Source: Betaproteobacteria bacterium (GTDB lineage: Bacteria > Pseudomonadota > Gammaproteobacteria > Burkholderiales > Rhodocyclaceae). Taken from it: a stretch of 57,908 bases of DNA. Made by a program: the position numbers and the translations under genes. The stretch is from contig CANJXH010000003.1 of the NCBI GenBank assembly GCA_947478755.1, forward strand, positions 1 through 57,908. Direction: 5' to 3'. Each line of letters opens with the position of its first letter. The stretch's first letter is position 1. Under the pieces are notes generated by a model that saw only the letters and a program-made list of their open reading frames with translations, did no database searches and was not told where the DNA came from. Below, one piece after another: positions 9,533-19,703 of this stretch.

Positions 9533-10222
9533 TCAGGCCCCTGCGTCGGATTCTCCGATGGCCTTGAGCAGGACGTAGGTCATCACCAGCAGCCAGCCGA
9601 AAAATGCGCAGGCTGCGAGCCAGAAGGAGATCAGGCCATCCCATGCAAAGGGGCCGCTTTTCAGGAAGAAGGCGAGCACCGCAGGTATGAACAGCAGGCC
9701 GACCCAGAGATTGAAGTAGCCGACCCAGCGCGGGAAAACCGGCCGCGCCGATTTGTCCATCAGGGTACCCATGGCGAGACCGACGTTCTGCGCCACTGCC
9801 AGCGGAAACACCGTGATGAAGCCGAGCCATGCGGTATCGTTCAGCATCATGGTCAGCTGCGGGTCGCGATCTGGCCGGAATGAGGCGACGCCGATGACAA
9901 GAAAGGGAAGCAGTACCACGATGGCGCCCGCTGCCCCTGCACCCAACTGAAGGTAGATCGCCATCTGGCTGATGCCATGCATGCGACGCATCTGGGTTGA
10001 AATGACTGCTGCAAATGGCACCACGAAGGTGATGCCAATGAATGCCAGCACGACGCCGACGCGTATCAGCCCGGTTCTGCCCTGATAGATGGCAACTACT
10101 TCGTCGACAGTGAGTTGCGGTGACGGCAGCGGGAAGAACCCGGGAACCATCAGTGCCGCGCCGAGGAATGCTGCGAATATCGGGCCACTCCATGCACCAA
10201 TTTTTTGATCCAGCTTGTTCAT
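9533..10222 (-). CDS. GPFAWxG-family multi-pass membrane protein, paralog 1
   Basis: MNKLDQKIGAWSGPIFAAFLG; 'ASFRPDRDPQL...FPRWVGYFNLWVGLLFIPAVLAFFLKSGPFAWDGLISFWL'. Confidence 0.8.
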   Translation of the reverse strand: MNKLDQKIGAWSGPIFAAFLGAALMVPGFFPLPSPQLTVDEVVAIYQGRTGLIRVGVVLAFIGITFVVPFAAVISTQMRRMHGISQMAIYLQLGAGAAGAIVVLLPFLVIGVASFRPDRDPQLTMMLNDTAWLGFITVFPLAVAQNVGLAMGTLMDKSARPVFPRWVGYFNLWVGLLFIPAVLAFFLKSGPFAWDGLISFWLAACAFFGWLLVMTYVLLKAIGESDAGA

Positions 10223-10312
10223 AGCGTTGCCTCTCTGTTGGGTATAAATGTTGTGCCAATCCTGCATCATGGCTTTCCGGTGCAGGACTGGTTTACGTTG
10301 CGCTGCCCGGCA

Positions 10313-11005
10313 TCAGTCCTCCGGCTTTTGCCGGTTGATCGCCTTGATCATGTGATAGGCCATGAAGTAGAACCAGCCGCCAAAGGCGAAGGCTGGTATC
10401 CAGTAGGCGATCAGGCCATCCCAGGCGAAGGGCCCGGTCTTGAAGAAAGGCATGATCAGGCCCGGGGTCAGCAGCAGGGCAATCCAGAAGTTGGCGAACC
10501 CGACCCAGCGGGCGAACACCGGTTCGGCACGCTTGTCAGAGATGATGAGGAAGCCGATGACCAGGTTTTCCAGTACATTGAGCATGACGATGCCGACGAA
10601 CATGAGCCAGGCCAGGTCGTGCAGCGCCTGGGTGATCTCGGGCGAGCGCTCGGGGCGGAACGAGGCGGCGATGTACAGGAAGCCGGGCACCAGGAAGGCC
10701 AGCACCACTGCAGCACCGAGCGCAAGTTGCGTGTAGGAGAGGGCGGGTGTGTGGCGGTATTCGATACGCAGCAATTGCGCCGATATGCCGGCGGCGAAAC
10801 AGGCATACAGTGCGCCGGCGATCTGGATCATGATCATGCCAACGCGAACATTGGCGCCGTTCTGCTGGTAAAAATCAGCGACCTGTTGTGCCGTCATCAT
10901 GGGTGACTGCGGCGGGAAATAGCCGGCGATCCAGAGCCCGGCGAACATGATGGTGGGGCAGATGATGCCAGCCCAGGCGAGACACAGTTGGCTTCGAGTG
11001 TTCAT
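10313..11005 (-). CDS. GPFAWxG-family multi-pass membrane protein, paralog 2
   Basis: 'ASFRPERSPEI...FARWVGFANFWIALLLTPGLIMPFFKTGPFAWDGLIAYWIP'. Confidence 0.8.
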   Translation of the reverse strand: MNTRSQLCLAWAGIICPTIMFAGLWIAGYFPPQSPMMTAQQVADFYQQNGANVRVGMIMIQIAGALYACFAAGISAQLLRIEYRHTPALSYTQLALGAAVVLAFLVPGFLYIAASFRPERSPEITQALHDLAWLMFVGIVMLNVLENLVIGFLIISDKRAEPVFARWVGFANFWIALLLTPGLIMPFFKTGPFAWDGLIAYWIPAFAFGGWFYFMAYHMIKAINRQKPED

Positions 11006-11109
11006 TTCTTTTCCTCCGTTGATGTTCTATTAGTTACTGGCTTCGGCATGGTATCGCCAAGGCGAGTGAGAGTGTACAACGCAAGCGAGGCAAGGTGATG
11101 CGATGGCCG

Positions 11110-11622
11110 TCAGTCACCGCTTAACTCGCGGAGGTCCCTCTGGATTCTGCGTCGCTGAACAATCGCCTCGGATGAGGGCATGTCGATCATGGCGGTAAGG
11201 CTTGCGCTGATTTCGGCCATTCCGTTCTGGATTTGCTTGATCCTGGTGCGACCAAGCCTCCCCAGTGACTGCTTGATCAGCAGGTCCGACAGCGTCGTAA
11301 TGTCTTCCATCAGGCGGTGAACGTTGCCGGTGAGGAATACTTCCATGGCACGACCGTCGCGTGAGTGGGCACGTCGTTCCACCCAGCCCTTTTTCTCGAG
11401 GCGAGCGACCAGTCTCGCCACGGCACTCTTGTCGATATCGAGAACCTCGGCAAGTCGGGCCTGGCTAGAGCCATCGAAATAGTAGAGATGGGTCAGCAGC
11501 CACCACTGCGAACGAGTCAGACCGAGGGGTTGCATTTCGCGATCGAACATCAGGCGATATTGCAGGGAAATCGAATAGATTGAGAACGCGAGATTGTTCG
11601 TCAATGACTTGGGCAGTTCCAT
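11110..11622 (-). CDS. MarR family transcriptional regulator
   Basis: MELPKSLTNNLAFSIYSISLQYRLMFDREMQPLGLTRSQWWLLTHLYYFDGSSQARLAEVLDIDKSAVARLVARLEKKGWVERRAHSRDGRA. Confidence 0.92.
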   Translation of the reverse strand: MELPKSLTNNLAFSIYSISLQYRLMFDREMQPLGLTRSQWWLLTHLYYFDGSSQARLAEVLDIDKSAVARLVARLEKKGWVERRAHSRDGRAMEVFLTGNVHRLMEDITTLSDLLIKQSLGRLGRTRIKQIQNGMAEISASLTAMIDMPSSEAIVQRRRIQRDLRELSGD

Positions 11623-11702
11623 GAGTGCTTTGCATTCGGCTATTGATTGCCGCGAGTGTAATGCAGGGTCGGTATTCGATCCGACAGAAAAGAGCCAAGT
11701 CA

Positions 11703-11722
11703 AGTCAATAACATGGTTGACT
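11703..11722. promoter_or_regulatory. Candidate MarR-type operator (dyad) in divergent intergenic region
   Basis: AGTCAA-TAACATGG-TTGACT, perfect 6-bp arms, between divergent MarR and membrane-protein genes. Confidence 0.45.
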
Positions 11723-11818
11723 AGGCTCCTATATCGTCTTACATTCCCGCCGCGATGGACGGCACCGCGACACGCCGTTACTCCCTTTACCTGATGACTT
11801 CGACAAGGAACCCCCCCC

Positions 11819-12511
11819 ATGAATAAGCGCCTGCACATGCTTGCTGCCTGGTCCGGCCCGGTCTTCTGCATAACCTTCACTATTGGCATCTGGTTCGTAG
11901 CGCAGTTCGTGCCGCCCCATGATCCGCTGGCAAGCGCCGCCGACATCGCAGCCTTCTACCTGCGCAATCCGATGCGCATTCAGAGCGGCCTGCTGATCAC
12001 CATGTTCAGCGCAGTCATATGGATCGTCTGGGCCGCAGAGTGGGCATCGCAGATGCGGCGCATGGAAGGCAAGTACCCGGTGCTGGCCGATATCCAGCTC
12101 GGCGCCGCAGTGGCGACCTCGGTGTTCGTGCTGCTGCCGGTGATGGTGTGGATGGCCGCCGCCTACCGCCCGGAACGCAATCCGGAACTGTTGCTGTTCT
12201 TCAACGACTTTGCATTCATCCAATTCGTCGGCATGGTCGGTCCGGCCTTCTTCCAGATCATTTGCGTCGGCATCGCCATCCTTGCTGATCGTCAGAGCTC
12301 TCCCAGCTTTCCTCGCTGGGTGGGATTTTTCACAATTTGGTTCTCCTTCCTTACATTGCCGGGTGGACTCTGTATCTTCTTCAAGGTCGGTCCTTTTGCC
12401 TGGGACGGTGTGCTTGCGTTCTGGATGCCGCTGTCCTTGTACGGCGTCTGGTTCATGGTGATGTTCCTGCAACTGCGCAAGGCAATTGCACGCCAAGCTG
12501 CAGCTGAATAG
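11819..12511 (+). CDS. GPFAWxG-family multi-pass membrane protein, paralog 3
   Basis: 'AAYRPERNPELLLFFNDFAFIQFVG...FPRWVGFFTIWFSFLTLPGGLCIFFKVGPFAWDGVLAFWMP'. Confidence 0.8.
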   Translation: MNKRLHMLAAWSGPVFCITFTIGIWFVAQFVPPHDPLASAADIAAFYLRNPMRIQSGLLITMFSAVIWIVWAAEWASQMRRMEGKYPVLADIQLGAAVATSVFVLLPVMVWMAAAYRPERNPELLLFFNDFAFIQFVGMVGPAFFQIICVGIAILADRQSSPSFPRWVGFFTIWFSFLTLPGGLCIFFKVGPFAWDGVLAFWMPLSLYGVWFMVMFLQLRKAIARQAAAE

Positions 12512-12627
12512 TTACCAACCTCCGTCCTCAGTTTGTGCCGTGCATGCGTTGAGGCACAATTCCTTCAGACATGACCCCGACCCGCCGGTTTCGGGCTGAT
12601 GCCATTAACTACGTCAGGGGGTGTGAG

Positions 12628-13815
12628 ATGTTAGCGCCACAGGATTTTCAGCAGCTTCGTCGCGAGCTTGATGCCGATCGCTTCATCGACATGGCCCGTC
12701 AAAGAACCGGTCTGTCCGATTTCGGTGGCAGCGACTTCTGCGAGGCGCTGAACAAGCTGCTCGACTGCGCTGCCCGCGATGCCGCGTTTCATGCACAGGG
12801 GTTGGAAGCATTCAAGGGTGACATCGTGCGCAGCTTGTGCAACCGGTTGCGCATGCAGCAGGACATTGCACGGTATCCGGAAATTCTTGACGAGGACGTG
12901 TCCGACCCGATCATTGTCGTCGGCCTTGGCCGCTCCGGCACCACCAAGCTGCACAAGATGCTGTCAGCGCAGGACCAGGTGCAGAAAACCCTGTTCTGGC
13001 GGCTGTGGAACCCGGCGCCGTTCCCCGACGCCATGGCAGGGCAGCTCGATCCGCGCATCGGCGCAGTAGGTACCTCGCAGTTGCTGTCTGCCGATAACCC
13101 GGTCATGGATGCCGCCCACCGCATCGCCGAACAGGAGGTGGAAGAGGAGTGGTTTCTCTACACCTTTACCTTCGCAGACTGGATGTGGTGCCAAATGATT
13201 TACCTGCCCTCATATTTTGACTGGACGATGTTGCGACCATCACTCGGCGCCTACCGTTACGTGAAGACGATGCTGCAATACCTGCAGTGGCAGGACGGGG
13301 GCAAGCGGGGTCGCCCGTGGATTCTGAAGTCGGTCGGCCATATCGCCAACATGGAAGCGCTGCTGGATTGCTACCCAAGGGCTACGTTGGTACATCCGCA
13401 CCGTGACCCGCACGACACCATTCCCTCGTTTGCGAAACTGCTGAGTAGTTCGTGGCCGCTCTATGGCAAACCGGTTGAGCCGCACCTGATCGGGGCGGAG
13501 GTGATGCGGCAGTGGGGCACGGCGACGCGGCGCTACCTTGAATCGCGCGACAGGCTCGGACTTGATGGCCGCATCCTCGATGTTGACTACGAGCAGGTAC
13601 GCTCGGACCCGATGCCGCTCGTGCGCGAGATCTACCGGCGTGCCAATCGTGTTCTGTCCCCCGCAGAAGCAGAGAGGATGGCGGCCTGGCATGCCGGCAA
13701 CGAACAGGGGCGTCATGGCCGGCACGAATACTCGCTGCAGGAATTCGGCCTCGACGAGGCCGCCATCGACAAGACCTTCGGTGACTACATTCGCCGCTTC
13801 ATCAAGCGGTCATGA
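12628..13815 (+). CDS. Sulfotransferase family protein (Sulfotransfer_3-like), 1 of 6
   Basis: 'TGLSDFGGSDFCEAL'; PAPS-type loop 'IIVVGLGRSGTTKLHKML'; 'HPHRDPHDTIPSFAKL'; C-terminal 'GRHEYSLQEFGL'. Confidence 0.9.
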   Translation: MLAPQDFQQLRRELDADRFIDMARQRTGLSDFGGSDFCEALNKLLDCAARDAAFHAQGLEAFKGDIVRSLCNRLRMQQDIARYPEILDEDVSDPIIVVGLGRSGTTKLHKMLSAQDQVQKTLFWRLWNPAPFPDAMAGQLDPRIGAVGTSQLLSADNPVMDAAHRIAEQEVEEEWFLYTFTFADWMWCQMIYLPSYFDWTMLRPSLGAYRYVKTMLQYLQWQDGGKRGRPWILKSVGHIANMEALLDCYPRATLVHPHRDPHDTIPSFAKLLSSSWPLYGKPVEPHLIGAEVMRQWGTATRRYLESRDRLGLDGRILDVDYEQVRSDPMPLVREIYRRANRVLSPAEAERMAAWHAGNEQGRHGRHEYSLQEFGLDEAAIDKTFGDYIRRFIKRS

Positions 13816-14436
13816 AGCCTTCAGTCGCGCGATCTCAGCCTCCAGCGCAGCGATGCGCTGGTCGCGGTCCTTGATGGCCCTGGCGACATCATCGGCATCG
13901 AGTCGCTGCGGAATGTGCTGCGAGCAGTTGGCGTCCCAGGCCGTGAGGTGGAACACGATGGCCTGTTCGCTTTTTGCCTGATAGGCGGGTGGCATCAGGC
14001 GCGCCACCAGCGCCGCGTCGCCTTCGATCACTTCCGCCGTGCCCCACAGCTTGATGCGTTCCCGCGTTTCATAGTTCATCAGGAAGAGATGCGCACGCGG
14101 GTTCTCGGCCAGGTTGCCAGTGCTGATGAACTGGCGATTGCCGCGAAAATCGGCGAAGGCAATGGTGCTGTCGTCGAGAATGTGCAGGAATCCGGGCGGC
14201 CCGCCGCGATGCTGGATGTACGGCTGGCCGGCAGCGCTCGCGGTGGCGAGGAAGACGCTGGTTTGCGCCGCGATGAAGGCGGCCAGCGGCGGCGTGATTC
14301 TGGTTTCCCAGCCACCATCGTTTTCCATCCGGAGGTAGGAGTTTCGCGAACCCTTGCGCGACTGCACTGCCTTGACGCTGGGCGTGAAGGCCACGTCGCT
14401 GGGTGTCGTTAACTGCTCTTCAGGCTTGTCGATCAT
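13810..14436 (-). CDS. Pyridoxamine 5'-phosphate oxidase (PPOX) family protein
   Basis: 'FIAAQTSVFLATASAAGQPYIQHRGGPPGFLHILDDSTIAFADFRGNRQFISTGNLAENPRAHLFLMNYETRERIKLWGTAEV'. Confidence 0.85.
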   Translation of the reverse strand: MIDKPEEQLTTPSDVAFTPSVKAVQSRKGSRNSYLRMENDGGWETRITPPLAAFIAAQTSVFLATASAAGQPYIQHRGGPPGFLHILDDSTIAFADFRGNRQFISTGNLAENPRAHLFLMNYETRERIKLWGTAEVIEGDAALVARLMPPAYQAKSEQAIVFHLTAWDANCSQHIPQRLDADDVARAIKDRDQRIAALEAEIARLKAS

Positions 14437-14506
14437 GGAACCCCCTTTCATGCGGACAAGGCCTTGTACCAATCCCTGCCACGTTTGCCGCAGCAGGGAT
14501 CGGGCG

Positions 14507-15847
14507 CTATTTGGTGGCGATGCGTTTGGCGAATTCCGCCGTGCGGGCCTTGAGCTGCTGCTTGCGCTGTGCCGGTGTCACCCTGGCCATGCCGGCCGGC
14601 AGCGCCGTGCCCAGCTCGGACAGCTTGACCACACGCGCTTCGCGCACCAGTTGCGGTGCATTGCCGGGTGGCAGTGGCTGCGGGAACAGTTCCCAACGCA
14701 CCAGATAAACTCCGTCGCGCACGCCATTGTTGTCGAGCCAGTTGTGGACACCGGGGTCCTGCGCCGACAGTACAAAGGTGATGCTGCCATCGGCATTGGC
14801 CTTGACCTGGTGGTCGCTGAGGCTGCTGGTGTGGTGCCAGTAGTCGATTGAACGGCTCCAGGCATCGGTGAGCTGGAAGGCGACGTAATTGGCGCCCGAC
14901 GGCAGCAGCGTGACCACCAGCGCCTCATCTTTTTGCAGGCTGAAACGGTTGATGGCGACCACATTGCCCGGTACGCCCCAGTCATAGGGACGGACGAACG
15001 GCACGACGACATTGGGCGGATTTTTCAATACGGTGTCGGTGATCTTGAGCGGACCTTCGGCGGACTCACCGATGATCCTTGCAGCTTCGCTGGCGAGTTC
15101 TTCATGGCTGCGCGCGGGTCTGTCGCTGCCGTCAAGTCGCACCACGGTGATCTGGTTGTAGTCTGCCGACCAGTCGGGCAGCGTGTCGCGGATCATGACT
15201 GCACGGGTACCCTCTGGCAACTGCAGGTGGTTGCGGCGCCCATTGGCGGGCGTGCTGTCGGCGGTGACGACGAAGCGGCCGTCAGCAGCCACGTCAATGT
15301 CCTTTGAATACAAGGCGACCTTGGCCGGCTGGACCATCGAAATCGAGCCGGTGGCTTCGAAGCTGAACTCATGTTGCGCCGGCTTCGCACCGCGCTGACC
15401 ACGGATCTCGTAGCGAAGGGCCGAATCCATCGCCGCAAAGCGGTAGATGCGGTCCGGGTTGTCCCCGGCCAGGCGGCTGCCAGGAATTTTCTGCTTGCCG
15501 AGCGAGTAAGCCGGCGCGAGTGTCCAGGTGACCACGGGCTTGGTCGGTTCATCGGCGACGGCGGCGCGCAGGGCGTGGTACACAACTTCATCAACCGCGC
15601 CGACGAGGCTGGCCTCGCCATCGGCGGTCGTCGCAGCCGGCTGCTCTCGCCAGCGCTTGATGACGGCTTCGCGTGCGGCCTTCACCGCCGGATCGCCCTG
15701 CAGTGTCATGGCTAGCTTGTCCAGCGCCTGTTGCTGTGCCGTAACCAGCGATTTTCCGGGAACGGCATTGGCGCTGCCGGGCAGCATGGCGCCATTCGTT
15801 GCGATGACGATGGCGGATAGCAGCAGGCCATTCTTGAAAGTACGCAT
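14507..15847 (-). CDS. DUF1214 domain-containing secreted protein, 1 of 5
   Basis: Signal peptide MRTFKNGLLLSAIVIATNGAMLPGSANA; 'AGDNPDRIYRFAAMD', 'DPGVHNWLDNNGVRDGVYLVRWELFPQPLPPG'. Confidence 0.8.
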   Translation of the reverse strand: MRTFKNGLLLSAIVIATNGAMLPGSANAVPGKSLVTAQQQALDKLAMTLQGDPAVKAAREAVIKRWREQPAATTADGEASLVGAVDEVVYHALRAAVADEPTKPVVTWTLAPAYSLGKQKIPGSRLAGDNPDRIYRFAAMDSALRYEIRGQRGAKPAQHEFSFEATGSISMVQPAKVALYSKDIDVAADGRFVVTADSTPANGRRNHLQLPEGTRAVMIRDTLPDWSADYNQITVVRLDGSDRPARSHEELASEAARIIGESAEGPLKITDTVLKNPPNVVVPFVRPYDWGVPGNVVAINRFSLQKDEALVVTLLPSGANYVAFQLTDAWSRSIDYWHHTSSLSDHQVKANADGSITFVLSAQDPGVHNWLDNNGVRDGVYLVRWELFPQPLPPGNAPQLVREARVVKLSELGTALPAGMARVTPAQRKQQLKARTAEFAKRIATK

Positions 15848-15872
15848 TTCTGTCTCCTCCCTGTTTTGGCCG

Positions 15873-17228
15873 CTACTTCAAGGCGACGCGCTTGGCGTAT
15901 TCGACGGCGCGAACCTTGAGTTGCTGCTTGCGCTGTGCGCTTGATACCTTGGCCATGCCGTCGGGCAGCGCAGCGGCGAGTTCGCCCAGCTTGACCACAC
16001 GCGCTTCGCGCACCAGTTGCGGCGCATCACCGGGCGGCAGCGGGTTGGCGAACAGCTCCCAGCGCGTGATGATCATGCCGTCGTGCAGGCCACCGGTGTC
16101 GAGCCAGTTGTAGACGCCGGGGTCCTTTGCCGACAGGACATAAGTAATGCTGCCATCGGCATTCGCCCTGGTCTGGCGATTGCTGAGGCTGCTGGTTTGG
16201 TTCCAGTAATCGACCGAGCGCGCCCACGGATCGGTGAGCTGGATGCCGACGTAGTTCGCGCCCGACGGCAGTAGTGTGATCAGCAACACTTCGTCGCTGG
16301 CGATGCTGAAGCGGCTCATGCCGATCACATTGCCGGGAACACCCCAGGTAACGGGACGAACGAAGGGCACGATCTCGTTGGCCTTGTGTTTGTCAGCAGC
16401 GTCGAAAAGAAAGATCGTGCCCTTGGCGGCGGCGCCGATGACTGCCGTCGCCGACTTCAGCAGATCATCGTGGCTGCGCGCGGTGGGTTTGCCAGCGTCG
16501 GCTGCGCCATCCAGCCGCTTGATGGTGATGCTGTTGTAGTCGGTCGACCAGTCGGGCACGGTGTCGCGGAACAGCACGGCCTTGGTCCCTGCTGCCAGTT
16601 GCAGGTGGTTGCGGCGACCATCGGCGGGCGTGCTGTCTGCGGTGACGACGAAGCTGCCATCGCTGGCGACATCAACGTCCTTCGAGAACAAGGCGACCAG
16701 CGGTGGCGAGACCAGCGAGATGGCACTGGTGGCCTCGAAGCTGAATTCATGCTGCGCCGGCTTGGGGCCGCGCTTGCCACGGATCTCGTACTTGTAGCCC
16801 GGGTCAACTGCGGCATAGCGATAGATGCGGTCCGGATTGTCACCGGCGAAGCGGCTGCCGGCGATCTTGTGCTTGCCCAGCCGGTAGGGCGGTGCGAGTG
16901 TCCAGGCCACCTTGGGTTGCATCGGGTCATCCGCCACACCAGCGCGTATCGAGTGGTAGACCACTTCGTCAATGGCGCCGTTGAGCGTGGCCTTGGCGTC
17001 GGCAGTCGAGGCGGTCCGTTGCTCACTCCAGAGTTTGGTGGCGGCTTCGCGCGCGGCCTTTACGCTGGGCTCGTTTTGCAGTGACAGCGCCTGCTTGTCC
17101 AGTTCCTGCTGCTGTGTTGTCAGCAGCGACGTGGCCGGGGCGGCGTTGGCGCCGCCCGCCATCGTGGCAAAAACGGCGGCCACGGCAACGGCGGACAGCA
17201 GCGATCTTGTGTTGAAGGCTTTCATCAT
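15873..17228 (-). CDS. DUF1214 domain-containing secreted protein, 2 of 5 (tandem paralog of preceding)
   Basis: MMKAFNTRSLLSAVAVAAVFATMAGGANA; 'AGDNPDRIYRYAAVD', 'DPGVYNWLDTGGLHDGMIITRWELFANPLPPG'. Confidence 0.8.
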   Translation of the reverse strand: MMKAFNTRSLLSAVAVAAVFATMAGGANAAPATSLLTTQQQELDKQALSLQNEPSVKAAREAATKLWSEQRTASTADAKATLNGAIDEVVYHSIRAGVADDPMQPKVAWTLAPPYRLGKHKIAGSRFAGDNPDRIYRYAAVDPGYKYEIRGKRGPKPAQHEFSFEATSAISLVSPPLVALFSKDVDVASDGSFVVTADSTPADGRRNHLQLAAGTKAVLFRDTVPDWSTDYNSITIKRLDGAADAGKPTARSHDDLLKSATAVIGAAAKGTIFLFDAADKHKANEIVPFVRPVTWGVPGNVIGMSRFSIASDEVLLITLLPSGANYVGIQLTDPWARSVDYWNQTSSLSNRQTRANADGSITYVLSAKDPGVYNWLDTGGLHDGMIITRWELFANPLPPGDAPQLVREARVVKLGELAAALPDGMAKVSSAQRKQQLKVRAVEYAKRVALK

Positions 17229-17394
17229 GCGATCTCCTCTTTGTTTTTTCTTGAGTGGCGAATTCGGCCTGCCTGCATTGCCAAAAGCGTCCGTTACCTT
17301 AGCAGCAAAATAATGCGGTCGGAGACATTTTGTTGTCGTCGGGTTACGATCGTCATCAATCAAACATCTGCACAAGAATCGAGGAGAAACTGGC

Positions 17395-18387
17395 ATGACA
17401 GCAAAAAACCTGGAAATTTCCGTCGCCTTCGCACCCCAGCTCGAGACCCCGGCCCACATCGAGCTGGCCGAACAGCTTGGCTTTGCGCGGGCCTGGTGCT
17501 ACGACGGCCCGGCGGTCTGGGCTGACATCTGGATGACACTTGCCCGCGCCGCCGACCGGACCAAACGCATCGGCCTCGGCACCGCCGTCATCGTGCCCAA
17601 CTACCGGCACGTGAGCGCCACCGCGTCGGCGGTCGCCACATTGGTCGGCCAGGCACCGGGGCGCGTTGCCGTCGGAATCGGCGTTGGCCACGGCAACAAG
17701 ATGATCGGCGGCAAGGCCATCACCTGGAAAGAGACCGAACGCTTTGCCTCCACCTTGCGTGCCTTGCTGAAGGGCGAGGTGGTGGAGTGCGATGGTGCGA
17801 TGGCAACATTGATGCAAGGCGAGGGCTTCGTCGCGCCACGGCCGATGGAGGTTCCGATCCTGCTTGCGGCGCAGGGACCGAAGGGACTGGAGATCGCCAG
17901 CCGCATCGCCGACGGCGTGATCACCGCCGTGGTGCCCAACAAGGACTTTGCCTGGTCGTCCGTACTGATCATGGGCACCGTGCTGCCGGATGACGGCAGG
18001 ATTGACGACGCCATCTTGATGGAAAGAGCCGGCGCCGGCGCGGCCGTGGCCTACCACACGTCCTACGACCTCAACTGGAAGAGCGGCCCGGCCTTCAGCC
18101 AGATACCGAACGCCGACAGGTGGACCGAAGAACTGGAACGAACCACGCCGCCCGATCGCCGCCATCTGGAGGCATGGTCGAAACATCTTGTCGGCCTGAT
18201 CGACGCTGACCGCAAGGCTTTGTCGCCGGAACTGGTGAAGGCCATGACGTTCACGGGCACATCGGCAGAACTGAATGCGCGCCTCGGCGGCCTCAAGGCT
18301 GGGGGTGCGACCGAAGTGATCTACCAGCCAATGGGTTCGGACATTCCGGGCGAATTGAAACGCTTTGCGAAGATGGCGGGGCTGTAG
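17395..18387 (+). CDS. LLM class flavin/F420-dependent oxidoreductase
   Basis: 'TPAHIELAEQLGFARAWCYDGPAVWADIWMTLARAADRTKRIGLGTAVIVPNYRHVSATASAVATLVGQAPGRVAVGIGVGHG'. Confidence 0.9.
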   Translation: MTAKNLEISVAFAPQLETPAHIELAEQLGFARAWCYDGPAVWADIWMTLARAADRTKRIGLGTAVIVPNYRHVSATASAVATLVGQAPGRVAVGIGVGHGNKMIGGKAITWKETERFASTLRALLKGEVVECDGAMATLMQGEGFVAPRPMEVPILLAAQGPKGLEIASRIADGVITAVVPNKDFAWSSVLIMGTVLPDDGRIDDAILMERAGAGAAVAYHTSYDLNWKSGPAFSQIPNADRWTEELERTTPPDRRHLEAWSKHLVGLIDADRKALSPELVKAMTFTGTSAELNARLGGLKAGGATEVIYQPMGSDIPGELKRFAKMAGL

Positions 18388-18454
18388 GGTTTCGCGAGTT
18401 CAAGACGAAGGCAGGAGACTGAAGCAGAAAACCCCGTGCTGCCTTGCCCCCGCT

Positions 18455-18679
18455 TCAGTGCCGCCCGATCAGCCACTGGATCACGAATTTGGCGACGAAG
18501 CCGACCATTCCGAAACCGAGGCCGAGGAAGAGCACGAAGGTGCCGAAGCGGCCAGCCTTCGACTCCCACGCGAGCTGGCCGATGATGAACAGCATGTACA
18601 CCATGAAGGCGCCGACGCCAAAGCTCAGGCCGAAGCCGGCGATTTGGGCTTCGGTCAAGCCGAGAATCGTGTGTTCCAT
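18455..18679 (-). CDS. DUF2788-like small membrane protein
   Basis: 74 aa 'MEHTILGLTEAQIAGFGLSFGVGAFMVYMLFIIGQLAWESKAGRFGTFVLFLGLGFGMVGFVAKFVIQWLIGRH'. Confidence 0.75.
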   Translation of the reverse strand: MEHTILGLTEAQIAGFGLSFGVGAFMVYMLFIIGQLAWESKAGRFGTFVLFLGLGFGMVGFVAKFVIQWLIGRH

Positions 18680-19482
18680 CAGTCATCGCCCTCGCGCGGC
18701 TGCAGGGTCGAGGCGTCGACCAGGTCGCGGTAGGCATGCCAGCTGGCGTGGCCGGTGAGCGGCACGACCAGCACCAGTCCCAGCAACAGTGGCAGCAAGC
18801 CGAGCAGGGTCAGCAGCATGATGAGCGCGGCCCATAGCGCGAGCGGCAGCGGGTTTGCGATCACGGCCTGCCAACTTGTCAGTACGGCGGCGAGCACGCC
18901 GATGCGGCGGTCGAGCAACAGTGGCAGCGTCACCACGCTGGAGGCGAACATCGGCGCTGCCAGCAGACCGCCCAGTGCGAGCCAGCACTCGAAGAGATAG
19001 TTGTCGGGGGCGAGTACGACGTACTGCAGGAAGTCGTGCGGACTCGCCACGGGCGCCGGCGCGAACAGCGTGATCAGCGACGCCGAGGTCAGCACCCAGC
19101 CGGTGCCCGCGAGCGCCAGCAAAAGTCCGAAACGTACCAGTCGCCAGTCGTGGCGAGGCCGCCCGCGCCAACTGATCCAGGTGTGCCACACCAGGGCGAA
19201 TCCGACTGGTTCGCCGCGCTCGTGCGCGCGACTTACCGCGTAGAGGCCGACGGCAAGTACGGGCGCGACCAGCAGGAAACCCGACAGTGCGCCCGCGAGC
19301 AGCCAGAAGCGTTCATGGGCAACGCCGAGGAGGACGCCGCCAAAGCCGGCCAGCGCGAGGCCGTGCGCGACGCCGATGGCGAGGTTTTGGCGCAAGTCGC
19401 GCCAGCCGGCCGCCAGCCATGCCAACGGCTGCAATGGCGCTACTGTGCGAACCACAGGGAGTGGCGGTGGGTTCGATTTCAT
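18679..19482 (-). CDS. DUF2189 / BPSS1780-like membrane protein
   Basis: 'QPLAWLAAGWRDLRQNLAIGVAHGLALAGFGGVLL...FLLVAPVLAVGLYAVSRAHERGEPVGF'. Confidence 0.8.
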   Translation of the reverse strand: MKSNPPPLPVVRTVAPLQPLAWLAAGWRDLRQNLAIGVAHGLALAGFGGVLLGVAHERFWLLAGALSGFLLVAPVLAVGLYAVSRAHERGEPVGFALVWHTWISWRGRPRHDWRLVRFGLLLALAGTGWVLTSASLITLFAPAPVASPHDFLQYVVLAPDNYLFECWLALGGLLAAPMFASSVVTLPLLLDRRIGVLAAVLTSWQAVIANPLPLALWAALIMLLTLLGLLPLLLGLVLVVPLTGHASWHAYRDLVDASTLQPREGDD

Positions 19483-19703
19483 GAGCTTGTGACGCAATCA
19501 GGGGCAGTCAGTCTATCAGTGCCGGTTGCCGGCGCTCGGGTGCGGCGCCCAACATCGGGCATAAAGTCAAACAGGCGCAGAGACATTTGATTTTCAGCGA
19601 TCGACGCAGACGACATAGAATCCGGCGTTGCAAATGTTGCGGCAGGCTTGACTGCTGCCCGGCAAAGTTTCCGGCACGAATAAAAAACTCAGAGGAGAAA
19701 GGC

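Noticed and set aside
13810-13815. Convergent genes sharing a TCATGA stop overlap (sulfotransferase + / PPOX -)
   Set aside because: A compact-genome curiosity; no evidence of function beyond overlapping stop codons.
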